A model generated the notes under the pieces. It was not told where the DNA came from and ran no database searches. It saw nothing but the letters and a program-made list of their open reading frames with translations. DNA of 64,000 nt, taken from positions 1 to 64,000 of the forward strand of contig NZ_CP114789.1 in the NCBI RefSeq assembly GCF_027359675.1, read 5' to 3'. Of the stretch, positions 35,082-43,977 are shown piece after piece; within the stretch, counting starts at the first letter, position 1, and each line of letters starts with the position of its first letter. Origin of the DNA: Roseibium sp. Sym1. GTDB lineage: Bacteria > Pseudomonadota > Alphaproteobacteria > Rhizobiales > Stappiaceae. Both the position numbers and the translations under genes were made by a program.

Positions 35082-36512
35082 ATGCCGGAAATTTTGAACA
35101 AGGTTATCAAGGATCCGATCCACGGGTTTATCGATTTTTATGGAGAACGCGAAAATGAGCTCAAAAACTTGCTCTCTGATCCGTTCTTCCAGCGCCTGCG
35201 TCGTGTCAAGCAACTCGGCTTTTCCGATTACGTCTTTCCCTCGGCCGCTCACTCTCGCTTCTCACATTCACTTGGCGTTTACAAAATTGCAAAACGAATG
35301 CTGATGGTTATAGAGCCCGAAGGGGCTGACGGGAAATGGTCGCCCAAGGCCGAAGCTTGCCTGGCAGCCGCGTTGCTGCATGACGTCGGCCACGGCATGT
35401 TTAGCCACGCTTTCGAGAAGGCCATGGAATTCTTTCTGGCGCGCAACTCGCTCGAAGGCGAACGCGCGGAGAGCTTCGAAGCTGCCGTCGATCATGAGTC
35501 TGTTAGCCGAAAGATTATCACCGACTCTTCGATCGGCACGGCGCTAACTAAGTTTGGTGGTTCTGAATTTCCCGGCATGGTCCGTGACATCATTAAGAAG
35601 AAGGATGAAAACTGCGTCTATACGTCCATCGTTTCAAGTCAGCTTGACGCCGACAGGCTCGATTACGCGAAAAGGGACGCCTACTTCGCCGGTGTGTCCT
35701 CTGGAGGAATCGACCTTGATTGGCTCTTACGGAATTTTAAGCCAGGTCAGAACGGTGATGCTCAATTTCTCTATGTCGATAGCAAGGCCTATATCTCGCT
35801 CGAACAGTTCACAGTCACGTTGTTCCAGCTCTATCCAACCATCTATCTGCACAAGAAGACAAGGGGTCTGGAGTTCATGTTCGCCCAGCTCTTGAGCAAG
35901 GTTTTTCAGCTGATCGACTCAAATGAGGTGACAGCCACAGGTCTTTCGGAGAACCACCCATTTATTCGATTTTTTCGTGAGCCGGACAATCTCGACCACG
36001 CGCACCTTCTCGACGATACGCTCTTTTGGGGATCCCTCCATCTATTGCGCGAAGCGACTGATCCTTCTGTTAGCGACGTCGCGACGCGACTCTCGGACCG
36101 CCGGATTTTGCCAATGGTCGATATCTGGAAGGTAGCCGACGAAGCACTTGCCGCACGCGTCGGAACCAGCAAACTGACTGCACTATCACGCGTTCAGCTG
36201 ATCGAAGGAATCTGTAAGGCTGTTGCCGAGAAGCTGCAGGCAGATTCCTCAATCTGGAGCGATAGCTGCTATTACGACACGTATAATCGGCCAATCTATA
36301 AGACGAGAGGTGTCGTCGGCGGCCATCCCCAGCAGATCAATGTGAGCGTCGGAGGCAAGATCTTAGATATTGCCTCCATCTCTCCTGTCGTCGCAAGCGC
36401 CGCATCTTTCAACATCCATCGCATTTACTATGACGATAAAAAGTCCCCGAAAGTGGATAACTTGAAGAGAGCAATTAGGGAGTTGATCGAGGCAGAGCTG
36501 AAAAACTTGTAA
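35082..36512 (+). CDS. HD-domain phosphohydrolase (dNTPase-like)
   Basis: A 476-aa protein that opens like SAMHD1/dGTPase-family enzymes: LNKVIKDPIHGFIDFY, RLRRVKQLGFSDYVFP, AAHSRFSHSLGVYKIAKRML and ALLHDVGHGMFSHAFE, giving the H...HD...D metal site, then SSQLDADRLDYAKRDAYFAG. HD proteins of this type hydrolyse dNTPs or nucleotide signals, an activity used in phage defence. It follows the kinase-like gene after 64 bases, with GGGGGG as ribosome-binding site, and is probably the last gene of the operon. Confidence 0.92.
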   Translation: MPEILNKVIKDPIHGFIDFYGERENELKNLLSDPFFQRLRRVKQLGFSDYVFPSAAHSRFSHSLGVYKIAKRMLMVIEPEGADGKWSPKAEACLAAALLHDVGHGMFSHAFEKAMEFFLARNSLEGERAESFEAAVDHESVSRKIITDSSIGTALTKFGGSEFPGMVRDIIKKKDENCVYTSIVSSQLDADRLDYAKRDAYFAGVSSGGIDLDWLLRNFKPGQNGDAQFLYVDSKAYISLEQFTVTLFQLYPTIYLHKKTRGLEFMFAQLLSKVFQLIDSNEVTATGLSENHPFIRFFREPDNLDHAHLLDDTLFWGSLHLLREATDPSVSDVATRLSDRRILPMVDIWKVADEALAARVGTSKLTALSRVQLIEGICKAVAEKLQADSSIWSDSCYYDTYNRPIYKTRGVVGGHPQQINVSVGGKILDIASISPVVASAASFNIHRIYYDDKKSPKVDNLKRAIRELIEAELKNL

Positions 36513-36879
36513 AGCCAGGCTCGGCTGTTGAACCGCTGACAAGTTCCTCCCGAGAAATACTTTGATCGGTCAGCAGGCGTGTTTCAGGCTCTGTAGGCGA
36601 TGTCTTCATTTAAAAGAATGCGCGACGTTGAATGTAACGTTATAACTGTCAAAGCTGTTTAGAAACGCGACGTCGCTAGCCCGATAGAAATGCGACAGTC
36701 AGACTTTGCCGCTCGCTGAAGCGGCCAGCCCCCGATCCGACCGGCTGGGCCGGGTTGCAAGGGAGGTGAGGGGGCGGGTGATTGAGGACCTATTCGGACT
36801 TTGTCAGCCCGAACTCGTAATGCGGGCCATCTTGAAAGATTTTGAAGGTGCATAGCATCTTGGAATGAACGATTTGAGT
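36513..36879. other. intergenic region with IS end-like tandem repeats
   Basis: No gene supported. At 36654-36672 and 36679-36697 lie two tandem 19-mers (the second is GCCCGATAGAAATGCGACA) that match, in inverse orientation, the two 19-mers at the right end of the rve transposase element (16/19 and 14/19). This is the likely left end of that element or of a relative. Confidence 0.6.
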
Positions 36880-37725
36880 TCATTCGTAGAATTCTCTTTG
36901 CCCAACTCTGCAATCGGCTGAAGTCCAATCTGATGCCGAAACGGTCACTAAATGTGGTCCGGCCGAAGCGACTTCCAAAATGAGCTTGCGCTTAATCCCT
37001 GCAACGAGACCGTCCGTGTTGCGAACTGGAAAGGCGAATGCGCCAGGACCGCCAATAACACAGCTCTCAAAATAGCGCATGAGTTCCACCTCACCGGATA
37101 TCTCCGACGGAGCGGGATTGAGAAGCAAAGGCAGCGCGTTGATCGTAATCCCCTCAGCGATCACGGCGTCACGAGTTGGCACGATGTATGGCCCAGTAGT
37201 ATTCGGCCCGTCGCCGGAAACATCGATGACTTTGCGCATGGCCTGATAGGACGATTTCGAGAGGAGCGATGCCGAAAAAAGCAATGCTTTGGAAATGGAA
37301 GTGTCGGTTCCTCCTGTCAGCGGCTTGGCCGCAAGGTCATCTGCGAAGCGCTGCGCTGTTTCCGAATTGTCGATTATCTGCCATGGCATAGTGAGAACTT
37401 GAAAGTCGGGTCCGGCCCATTCCACATAGGCAACGGCAATCCTGCCGGTCGCTCCAAGTTGGATCGCTGTTACAAAAAGCGGGTCTTTAATCGCAGCGAC
37501 ATATCCCGAGCGCTGGATTTCGAGCTCTTCACGGCTCATCGAACTCGATACGTCCACCGCCAAAACCAATTGCACATCCACCGGAATTGGTTCTGATTGA
37601 GCCCTCTGTGACTGGACAGACAGGACTGCACCTAGGGCAACGGTTAATGCGGCTGTTCGCGCCTGATAGAGGCGGTGTTTTTGCTTTTCTTTTCTGGCGG
37701 CTGTTCCTCTGGCGCGGTCGGTCAT
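36880..37725 (-). CDS. DUF1194 von Willebrand factor A-like secreted protein
   Basis: A 281-aa protein. After a basic start there is a hydrophobic stretch (AALTVALGAVLSVQSQRAQS) suggesting a signal peptide, then a VWA fold with the metal-binding MIDAS motif VLAVDVSSSMSREEL (D-x-S-x-S), PLTGGTDTSISKAL and VIDVSGDGPNT. DUF1194 proteins are common in alphaproteobacteria and are presumed periplasmic adhesion or interaction proteins of unknown role. It is transcribed towards the candidate IS end. Confidence 0.9.
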   Translation of the reverse strand: MTDRARGTAARKEKQKHRLYQARTAALTVALGAVLSVQSQRAQSEPIPVDVQLVLAVDVSSSMSREELEIQRSGYVAAIKDPLFVTAIQLGATGRIAVAYVEWAGPDFQVLTMPWQIIDNSETAQRFADDLAAKPLTGGTDTSISKALLFSASLLSKSSYQAMRKVIDVSGDGPNTTGPYIVPTRDAVIAEGITINALPLLLNPAPSEISGEVELMRYFESCVIGGPGAFAFPVRNTDGLVAGIKRKLILEVASAGPHLVTVSASDWTSADCRVGQREFYE

Positions 37726-37752
37726 AGCGATGCTCCAAGCTGTGTCTGAATG

Positions 37753-38133
37753 CTATGTGGAAAAGTAACCGTGCAAGAACCAAATCGTAAGAGCAAATGC
37801 CACAACCCAGCATGCGATGATAATCGCGGCAGCGATACGGCTAACCGGTCGTTCGGCGGCAGCGGCTGCTAGTTCCCGGTGCTCCGCCATGATCTCGGGT
37901 GGAATGAGCTTAATGACGAAATAAATACCGAGCGGCAGAAGCACGACATCATCCAGGTAACCAAGTACGGGTATGAAGTCGGGGATTAGGTCAATGGGGG
38001 AAAGGGCATAGCCAGCAACGACAATGGCGAGGGCCTTCGCGTACCACGGAACACGCGGATCTCGGCTCGCGCTGCAAAGAGCAGCGACGTCGCGCTTTAT
38101 GATCCGTGCCCAATCGCGAAGGTTCCAGCTCAT
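37753..38133 (-). CDS. YkvA/DUF1232 family membrane protein
   Basis: A 126-aa protein with the DUF1232 signature VPWYAKALAIVVAGYALSPI followed by DLIPDFIPVLGYLDDVVLLP, and a C-terminal membrane helix (IAAAIIIACWVVAFALTIW). Function unknown; members are small inner-membrane proteins. Its ATG overlaps the stop of a short upstream frame (ATGA), indicating coupling. Confidence 0.9.
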   Translation of the reverse strand: MSWNLRDWARIIKRDVAALCSASRDPRVPWYAKALAIVVAGYALSPIDLIPDFIPVLGYLDDVVLLPLGIYFVIKLIPPEIMAEHRELAAAAAERPVSRIAAAIIIACWVVAFALTIWFLHGYFST

Positions 38134-38213
38134 TCGGTATTCTTGCTCGCCTGTGCTTTCTGAACGAGCGCATCCATATTATTCAGATAGCTGATTATGC
38201 GTTCATCATCCAT
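38130..38213 (-). pseudogene. short upstream frame, possibly the end of a frameshifted membrane protein
   Basis: From the ATG at 38213 a 27-aa peptide (MDDERIISYLNNMDALVQKA...) ends at the DUF1232 start through an ATGA overlap. The same frame is open upstream to about 38285 and reads LALVLIVLVSPVGAQLRYW, a membrane-helix-like stretch. An ATG just upstream (MNKLRKS) is in another frame; removal of one base would join them into a protein of about 57 aa. It is either a real small protein with a cryptic start or a frameshifted gene. Confidence 0.35.
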
Positions 38214-38474
38214 ATTGCGAGTTGACCAATATCTCAACTGCGCGCCGACTGGACTAACGAGGACGATCAGGACCAGTGCAAGACTTTCGAAGCTTATTCA
38301 TAGCAAAGACGATCCAGCTGAAACTGAATGAAAATCTCAACGAAGATACCAGGCCGTCCCGTTTTCTGCGCCCGGCTGGGGCGGTTGTCCACCTGTGCTC
38401 AATACAGAAAATAGTGCATTGCAATATCCAGCTGCGCGTAGCATCACTTAGAGGATGGGACCGATATTGGCCGA

Positions 38475-39899
38475 TCACTCCGCCGCTTCTATCCTCGCCA
38501 GCGCCTTCTTCCTTCTAGCATTCACTTCCGGATCATTCATGAAATCCGATCGGCGTCCGGGCTTGCGGCCACGCTTCTGATAGCCGTTGCTCACGCTGCC
38601 GTCCGGGATGCCGAACATGTGGTCCTTCTGACCGGCACGAGAGGGGCCATGCCGACGCCGGTGCTGCTCCCGGCCTTCCTGCATCTCGGCCACAACCGAC
38701 AGAATGTCGTCCAACCGCTTGTTCTCAACAACCCTGGTTCTGTGAATTGACCGCAAGGTATCGAATGTTCTGTACGGGAGAAGGGTGCCCTCGTGCATGA
38801 TCTCCAGGCGGCCGTCGGGATAGTCGCAGACGATCACCTTCTGGCGGGGCAGTATCTTGGCGTAATCCGTCGGATCCAGAATGAAAATCACCTTCTCATA
38901 GCGTAGCGTCAGAGCCTGTGACACCGTGCGGATCTCCTTCCGGCACATGGCGCCATCCAGGTTCTCATGATCGGCCAAGGGGCGATGCATGTCCTTCGGA
39001 TTGCGCGGCTCCTTGCCAAAACGGTGGTTAAAATCCGCGATGAATTCCGGAGCGAAAGCGTTGGCCTCTTCAAGCGTGTTGATACCGCGCAAACGCAATT
39101 CCTTCACCAGCCGGTCCTGAAGAGTTCTGTTGGCGCGCTCGACCCGGCCTTTGGCTTGCGGGGTGTTGGCGCAGACGATGTCGATGTTAAGCTCGTAAAG
39201 AGCGCGGCCAAATTGCGTTAGCCCGCTGGTCCGGTCCATCTCGGACGCATGTGTGGTCCGGAAAACCCCGTGTTTGTCGCTGTAGAATGCAAGCGGCTTT
39301 CCCCATTGTTCCAGATAGGCCTTAGTTGCCAGGAGGTAGTCGAAGGTGTTCTCGGATAACGCAAAACGCAGATGTAGCAGCTTGCCGGTCGCGTCGTCGA
39401 TGTAGACGAGCAAGGCACATTTGGGGCCGCGGTTCTCGAGCCACCAGTGATGCGAACCATCGATCTGGACGAGTTCACCGAGGCAATCGCGCCGGCCGCG
39501 CGGCTGAAAGATCCGCTGCTTGCGTTCGCGCCGCGACTTCCAAATACCAGCTTCCGTCATCCATTGGCGCAAGGTCTCTTTGCCGACGGCAATCTGATGA
39601 AGCTCAAGCAGCTTCTCACGGGCCAGGGTTGGACCGAAGTCGTGATAATGCTCGCGCACCAGGTCGAGGACGGCATTGCGAAACTCGTCGCTGTGACGGC
39701 GGTTGCTGGGACGGCCACGCTTGCCGGAAACAAGACCAGCGGCACCGTCACGCTCGTAAGCCTGCAAGAGCCGATGGACCTGGCTCCGGCTGAGGCTCAG
39801 AAGCCTGGCAGCGTCAACGATACTCAATCTTCGATCGCGGATCTTCTGGATGGCTTCCAGCCGGTTTAGTTCATGTTGCGACATGGTGATCAAAGACAT
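38475..39899 (-). CDS. ISNCY-type rve (DDE) transposase
   Basis: A 474-aa transposase: N-terminal helix-turn-helix (RLSIVDAARLLSLSRSQVHR, EAYERDGAAGL-type linker, SGKRGRPSNRR) and an rve integrase core with VQIDGSHHWW (first Asp), PLAFYSDKHGVFRTTH (second Asp) and NTPQAKGRVERANRTLQDRL (Glu). The C-terminus is basic and ends GRKPGRRSDFMNDPEVNARR. The layout matches the transposases usually filed as ISNCY. I use the ATG at 39899 (MSLITMSQ). The gene appears complete. Confidence 0.9.
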   Translation of the reverse strand: MSLITMSQHELNRLEAIQKIRDRRLSIVDAARLLSLSRSQVHRLLQAYERDGAAGLVSGKRGRPSNRRHSDEFRNAVLDLVREHYHDFGPTLAREKLLELHQIAVGKETLRQWMTEAGIWKSRRERKQRIFQPRGRRDCLGELVQIDGSHHWWLENRGPKCALLVYIDDATGKLLHLRFALSENTFDYLLATKAYLEQWGKPLAFYSDKHGVFRTTHASEMDRTSGLTQFGRALYELNIDIVCANTPQAKGRVERANRTLQDRLVKELRLRGINTLEEANAFAPEFIADFNHRFGKEPRNPKDMHRPLADHENLDGAMCRKEIRTVSQALTLRYEKVIFILDPTDYAKILPRQKVIVCDYPDGRLEIMHEGTLLPYRTFDTLRSIHRTRVVENKRLDDILSVVAEMQEGREQHRRRHGPSRAGQKDHMFGIPDGSVSNGYQKRGRKPGRRSDFMNDPEVNARRKKALARIEAAE

Positions 39900-40040
39900 T
39901 GCAGCTCCGTCAGCGCTTAGGCGTGCCGAAGCCAGTCTTCCTTCCAACGTTGATATTGACCAGCGTCAGACGGACGGGAGGTGTCGCATCTCTAACTGGC
40001 CCAAGTGTCGCATTACTAAATGGCTTGTGAGCGATACTTG

Positions 40041-41129
40041 AAGTGCGACTTCTGCGGATTGCAAGGGTAGGGGGCGTTCACTCATTGCGCCAGCATCTTC
40101 TCCCTGAAGACTTCGGCCGGCGTCTTCCAACCAAGGCATTTCCGGGGCGTCGCATTGAGCCGGTCACAGATCCCTTTCAACTCAAGATCGGTGACCCGGC
40201 TCATATTGAGTTTGCGGGGAAGCCATCGTCGGGCACGTCGGTTGGTGTTTTCCACGGTGCCTTTCTGCCAGGGGGCAGATGGATCACAGAACCAGGTTTG
40301 TGTACCGATTTCCGCTTGAAGATGCGGCCAGGCCACAAACTCGGTTCCTCGATCGAACGTGATGGATTTTCGGGAACGGATTGGCAGGTGGCGGATCGCA
40401 TCGATGACCTTGCCAAGCACCAAATGTGTTCTTCTGTTGTCATTCTTTAAAAGCAAGGTGAACCGGGTGACGCGTTCCACCAGGGACGTAACGTTGCCAG
40501 AACCAAAGTGCTGTTTGAACAGCATTAAATCACCTTCCCAGTGCCCGAACTCCTGCCGATGTGCCACGGCATCTGGCCGGAACAAGATGCTGACGTCACG
40601 ATGGAATTTGGGTGGCAGGCGCTTTCTCGCTCGTCTGGGCTTTCGAGACTTTCGATGTGTCGGCAAGTACCACCACAGCTCCTGGGCAAGGCCTTCCTTC
40701 GAATAGATATAACGGTAGATCGTTTCCTGGCAGACCCGGTGGGAGGCGCCTTCGTATCTCATGCGTCCGGCAATCTGTTCCGGCGTCCAGCCATCCTTGA
40801 TGCGATCGGTCACAAGATGACGCAGATCCGAATGCTTGATCAGTTTTCGTTTTCGTGACCGACGCGTGGCGCATTCCTGGTGGGCCGCCACAGCAAAATA
40901 GCCGACGATGTCCGGCAACTGTTCATCTTGAAAATGGTTGCGTTTCAATTCTCGAAAAATCGTTGATCGGTGCCGCCCAAGGATCTTCGCCATTCGGCAA
41001 GGTGACACTTTCGCCTGGCGCCAGCGTTCAATCTTGCGGCGCTCCTCCAGCGTCAGGTGGCTGTATTTTGATCCCATGACACAATCCTCCTGTTTGATAA
41101 CCTATTGGTTTCAAACAGAAGTCGCACTT
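40041..41129 (-). mobile_element. complete IS30-family element
   Basis: Bounded by a perfect 14-bp inverted repeat: AAGTGCGACTTCTG at 40041-40054 and CAGAAGTCGCACTT at 41116-41129, enclosing one intact transposase. Total length about 1089 bp, normal for IS30. It lies 16 bases from the right end repeats of the preceding element. Confidence 0.9.
40082..41077 (-). CDS. IS30-family transposase
   Basis: A 331-aa protein: helix-turn-helix (HLTLEERRKIERWRQ, SPCRMAKILGRHRSTIFREL), the IS30 signature DGWTPEQIAGRM...QETIYRYIYS, and the DDE core GHWEGDLMLF (Asp), SITFDRGTEFVAWPHL (Asp) and DPSAPWQKGTVENTNRRAR (Glu). It occupies nearly the whole element and appears intact, so the IS may still move. Confidence 0.97.
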   Translation of the reverse strand: MGSKYSHLTLEERRKIERWRQAKVSPCRMAKILGRHRSTIFRELKRNHFQDEQLPDIVGYFAVAAHQECATRRSRKRKLIKHSDLRHLVTDRIKDGWTPEQIAGRMRYEGASHRVCQETIYRYIYSKEGLAQELWWYLPTHRKSRKPRRARKRLPPKFHRDVSILFRPDAVAHRQEFGHWEGDLMLFKQHFGSGNVTSLVERVTRFTLLLKNDNRRTHLVLGKVIDAIRHLPIRSRKSITFDRGTEFVAWPHLQAEIGTQTWFCDPSAPWQKGTVENTNRRARRWLPRKLNMSRVTDLELKGICDRLNATPRKCLGWKTPAEVFREKMLAQ

Positions 41130-41239
41130 GGGAATAGCGCGCACCCTGCTATAGGGGCTGCACCGATAATAGTAATTATGGAACTTCAGCCGTAGAAAGC
41201 GCCGTATGACACCAATTCTTCAACTTAGTACTCGTTGCA

Positions 41240-42118
41240 CTAGCCGACTCTCAGACTCACTCCGCTGACAAGGGAAGCAGCGGCTTGATTGGCGGCATCA
41301 ATGGCGACTGTGATCTCCATGCCCCTTGCAAGTTCGGCGGCTAGCACACCCGTAAATTCGTCACCGGCACCATGCGTGCTGACAAGCTCCACTTTAAGCG
41401 CGGGCACCGCCAACTCCAGCCCCTCAGCCGTAGCGCAGGCCACACCTTCGCCGCCGGCTGTCACCACGGCAACAGGATAGATTTGGGCCAGAAGGCGGGC
41501 CGCACCCAGTGCGCCCTCAAGAGTTTCTACAACCGGACCCCGGGTAAGTTGCTCAGCTTCGACCTGGTTAACGACGATAACGTCCACGAGCCCTATGAGG
41601 TCCGTCGAAAGCTCCCGCGCGGGTGCCGCATTGAGTATGACACGGCCTCCTGCCAATCGCGTCGCCCGCGCCGCTGCCACATTTGCCGCATCTGGGATCT
41701 CGTTCTGCAGGACGAGGACGCCGCCTTGGGCAAAGAGTTCAGCAGCAGCATCGACATCGACCTGTCCCAAATCAAGATTGCTACCCGACACGATCACCGC
41801 GCCGTAGTCACCGTCCTGGTCGAAAATCGCCACACTCATGCCGCTTCCGGCACCTTCGACGACGCGAATGAACCTGCTGTCGACCTGTCCACTTACCTGG
41901 TTAGCCACGAGAACGCGTCCGAATTCGTCATCGGCTACGGCGCCGATCATTGCCGTGATAACACCGGTTTTGGCCGCAGCTATTGCCTGATTGCCACCCT
42001 TGCCACCGCATTTTGGCAACCAGCGCTCGCCGGCCACGGTCTCGCCCTTGCGTGGACGTCCTGGGCCGTGGACGATAATGTCGTAATGAAGGCTTCCAAA
42101 AACGATGACCTGAGACAT
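41240..42118 (-). CDS. ribokinase-like (PfkB family) sugar kinase
   Basis: A 292-aa PfkB-family kinase: VIVFGSLHYDIIVHG at the start, the first family box CGGKGGNQAIAAAKTG, and the C-terminal ATP/anion-hole box VSTHGAGDEFTGVLAAELAR with the catalytic Asp (G-A-G-D). It should phosphorylate the sugar brought in by the ABC importer. Last gene of the minus-strand operon, 6 bases after the RpiR regulator. Substrate not determinable from sequence. Confidence 0.92.
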   Translation of the reverse strand: MSQVIVFGSLHYDIIVHGPGRPRKGETVAGERWLPKCGGKGGNQAIAAAKTGVITAMIGAVADDEFGRVLVANQVSGQVDSRFIRVVEGAGSGMSVAIFDQDGDYGAVIVSGSNLDLGQVDVDAAAELFAQGGVLVLQNEIPDAANVAAARATRLAGGRVILNAAPARELSTDLIGLVDVIVVNQVEAEQLTRGPVVETLEGALGAARLLAQIYPVAVVTAGGEGVACATAEGLELAVPALKVELVSTHGAGDEFTGVLAAELARGMEITVAIDAANQAAASLVSGVSLRVG

Positions 42119-42124
42119 GCTTCC

Positions 42125-42997
42125 TTACACAATCTTGTCTTTGCGTTTCGACATGACCGCAGCCATTGTCTTTTGCAGGTTCTTCTCCGCGACACCGTAA
42201 TTCCTTTGCGCGACGGCAACGAAGAGGGCGTCCAGAATGTTGAGCTGAGCAATGCGAGCGGCGGCATTCTCCCCCATCAGCGGTGAGCCCTGAGCCGTGG
42301 AGCAGAGAACGATATCGGCCACCTGCGCCAGCGCGGATGAATTGTAGTTGGTAATCGCAATCGTTCGCGCGCCGTTCTTCCGAGCCAACTGGATTGCCTC
42401 GATGACGGCCGTCGTATTGCCGGAATGGGAAAATCCAATAGCGATGTCCTGCGGACCGAGCAGCGCGGCTGACATCAGCATCATATGCGAATCGTCCTGT
42501 ACGTTGGCACGAATGCCAATGCGCAAGAACTTGTGGGCGACATCGCGGGCAATCTGGGCTGATCCGCCAACACCGTAGAAATCACGCTGCCCAGACTGAT
42601 TGACCAGATCCGCCGCACGATCGAAGGCGTCCATGTCTATGATCGCGAGCGTCTCTTCGAGTGCGTTGATCGAGGTCCGGAACACCTTTTGGATGATCTC
42701 GCGAGAGGTATCCTCGATCGACAGTTCCTGATGCATTTCAGCAGTCGGCAGCTGATTGTACTGTGTGACGGCAGACCTGAAGTCTCGGTAGCCGGAAAAA
42801 CCGAGCTTCTTGGTGATCTTGACCACCATCGCTTCGGATACCCCCGCTTCTGCCGCGATGTCCTTCAGCGCCGTTTCGTCTGTGAAATTGCGCAGCGCAA
42901 ACACAGTTTCAACGACCCGCGCCTCCAGGGGCGTGAGATGAGGCATCATCATTCGGATGCGCGGGCCTACCGCCTTCAAGTCATTCAGGGAATTCAT
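42125..42997 (-). CDS. RpiR-family sugar-responsive regulator
   Basis: A 290-aa protein with an N-terminal helix-turn-helix (TDETALKDIAAEAGVSEAMV then VKITKKLGFSGYRDFR) and a C-terminal SIS sugar-phosphate isomerase domain (DFYGVGGSAQIARDVAHKF; DIAIGFSHSGNTTAVIEAIQ), the standard RpiR layout. It would sense a phosphosugar made by the neighbouring kinase. Overlaps the permease gene by 4 bases. Confidence 0.95.
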   Translation of the reverse strand: MNSLNDLKAVGPRIRMMMPHLTPLEARVVETVFALRNFTDETALKDIAAEAGVSEAMVVKITKKLGFSGYRDFRSAVTQYNQLPTAEMHQELSIEDTSREIIQKVFRTSINALEETLAIIDMDAFDRAADLVNQSGQRDFYGVGGSAQIARDVAHKFLRIGIRANVQDDSHMMLMSAALLGPQDIAIGFSHSGNTTAVIEAIQLARKNGARTIAITNYNSSALAQVADIVLCSTAQGSPLMGENAAARIAQLNILDALFVAVAQRNYGVAEKNLQKTMAAVMSKRKDKIV

Positions 42998-43977
42998 CCA
43001 CGGCCTCTCGTTACGCGATCGATCATCATCGCCACGAGAATTATAAGGCCGGTCGCCAGCAGTTGATAGAAGGCCTGAACGTTCATCAACGTGAGACCAT
43101 TGCGCATGCTACCGAGAATGATCGCACCAAGAAGCGTACCGACGACACTGCCCTTGCCACCCATCAAGGAGGCGCCGCCGATGGCTGCAGCCGCGATCGC
43201 GTCCAGTTCCCAAAGGTTGCCAAGGATAGGTTCGGCAGCACCCAGGCGTCCGATCAGGATCATCGAGGCAAGGGCTGCCAACGCACCGGAGATCACATAG
43301 GCCGTGATCTTGGTGATCGCGATCGGCACGCCAGCCACATAAGCGGCCTCTTCATTGCCGCCGACAGCCAGCAGATACTCGCCAAGTGGTGTCTTCTTGA
43401 GAAGAACCCAGGCAAGGATTGCCACAACTGCAACCATAAGGACCGAGTTGGGAATGCCGGCGACCGATCCATTAAACAGGGAGCGGAACTCCGGTGGCAG
43501 TCCAAAGACCGGATTGCCTCCGGTATAGATCAGGGCAATAGCGCGATAGGTGCTGAGCGTTCCAAGCGTCACGATGAAGGGCTGAAGTCCGATATAGGCA
43601 ACGAGAACACCGTTGACCAAGCCACAGATGACGCCAATGCCAAGGCCGGCTAGAATAGCGAGCGGGATCGGCGTACCAGAGACCAAAAGGGCTGCCGTAA
43701 TGACGGCGGCGATGGCAGCCGTAGGGCCGACCGAAAGATCAATGCCTCCGGAGATGATGACCAGCGTCATACCGAGCGCCAGGCAGGCATTGATGCTCGA
43801 TTGCTGCAGGATGTTGACGAGGTTCCTTTGCGACAGGAAATCGGGAACGAGCAGGCCGAAGATAGCGATGATGATAATCAGTCCGATCAAAGTGCCGGCA
43901 TCGCGAAGAGACAATGATCCAAGCAGTTTCGACTGTGTTGCGGCCGCATGAAGCGTTGTATCGGACATGACATTCAT
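42994..43977 (-). CDS. RbsC-type sugar ABC transporter permease
   Basis: A 327-aa membrane protein with about nine hydrophobic segments and the BPD_transp_2 signatures CLALGMTLVIISGGIDLSVG, VNGVLVAYIGLQPFIVTLGT and WELDAIAAAAIGGASLMGGK. Single permease working with the duplicated ATPase and the periplasmic binding protein. Overlaps the ATPase gene by 4 bases (ATGA). Confidence 0.96.
   Translation of the reverse strand: MNVMSDTTLHAAATQSKLLGSLSLRDAGTLIGLIIIIAIFGLLVPDFLSQRNLVNILQQSSINACLALGMTLVIISGGIDLSVGPTAAIAAVITAALLVSGTPIPLAILAGLGIGVICGLVNGVLVAYIGLQPFIVTLGTLSTYRAIALIYTGGNPVFGLPPEFRSLFNGSVAGIPNSVLMVAVVAILAWVLLKKTPLGEYLLAVGGNEEAAYVAGVPIAITKITAYVISGALAALASMILIGRLGAAEPILGNLWELDAIAAAAIGGASLMGGKGSVVGTLLGAIILGSMRNGLTLMNVQAFYQLLATGLIILVAMMIDRVTRGRG

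Larger units (their letters stand above)
36654..40024. mobile_element. putative ISNCY-like element with two passenger genes
   Basis: Two tandem 19-mers at the right (TGTCGCATCTCTAACTGGC at 39982-40000 and TGTCGCATTACTAAATGGC at 40006-40024) are mirrored at 36654-36697. Between them are the transposase gene and the DUF1194 and DUF1232 genes. The alternative is that the left repeats belong to a separate, now deleted copy. No target-site duplication was identified. Confidence 0.4.
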
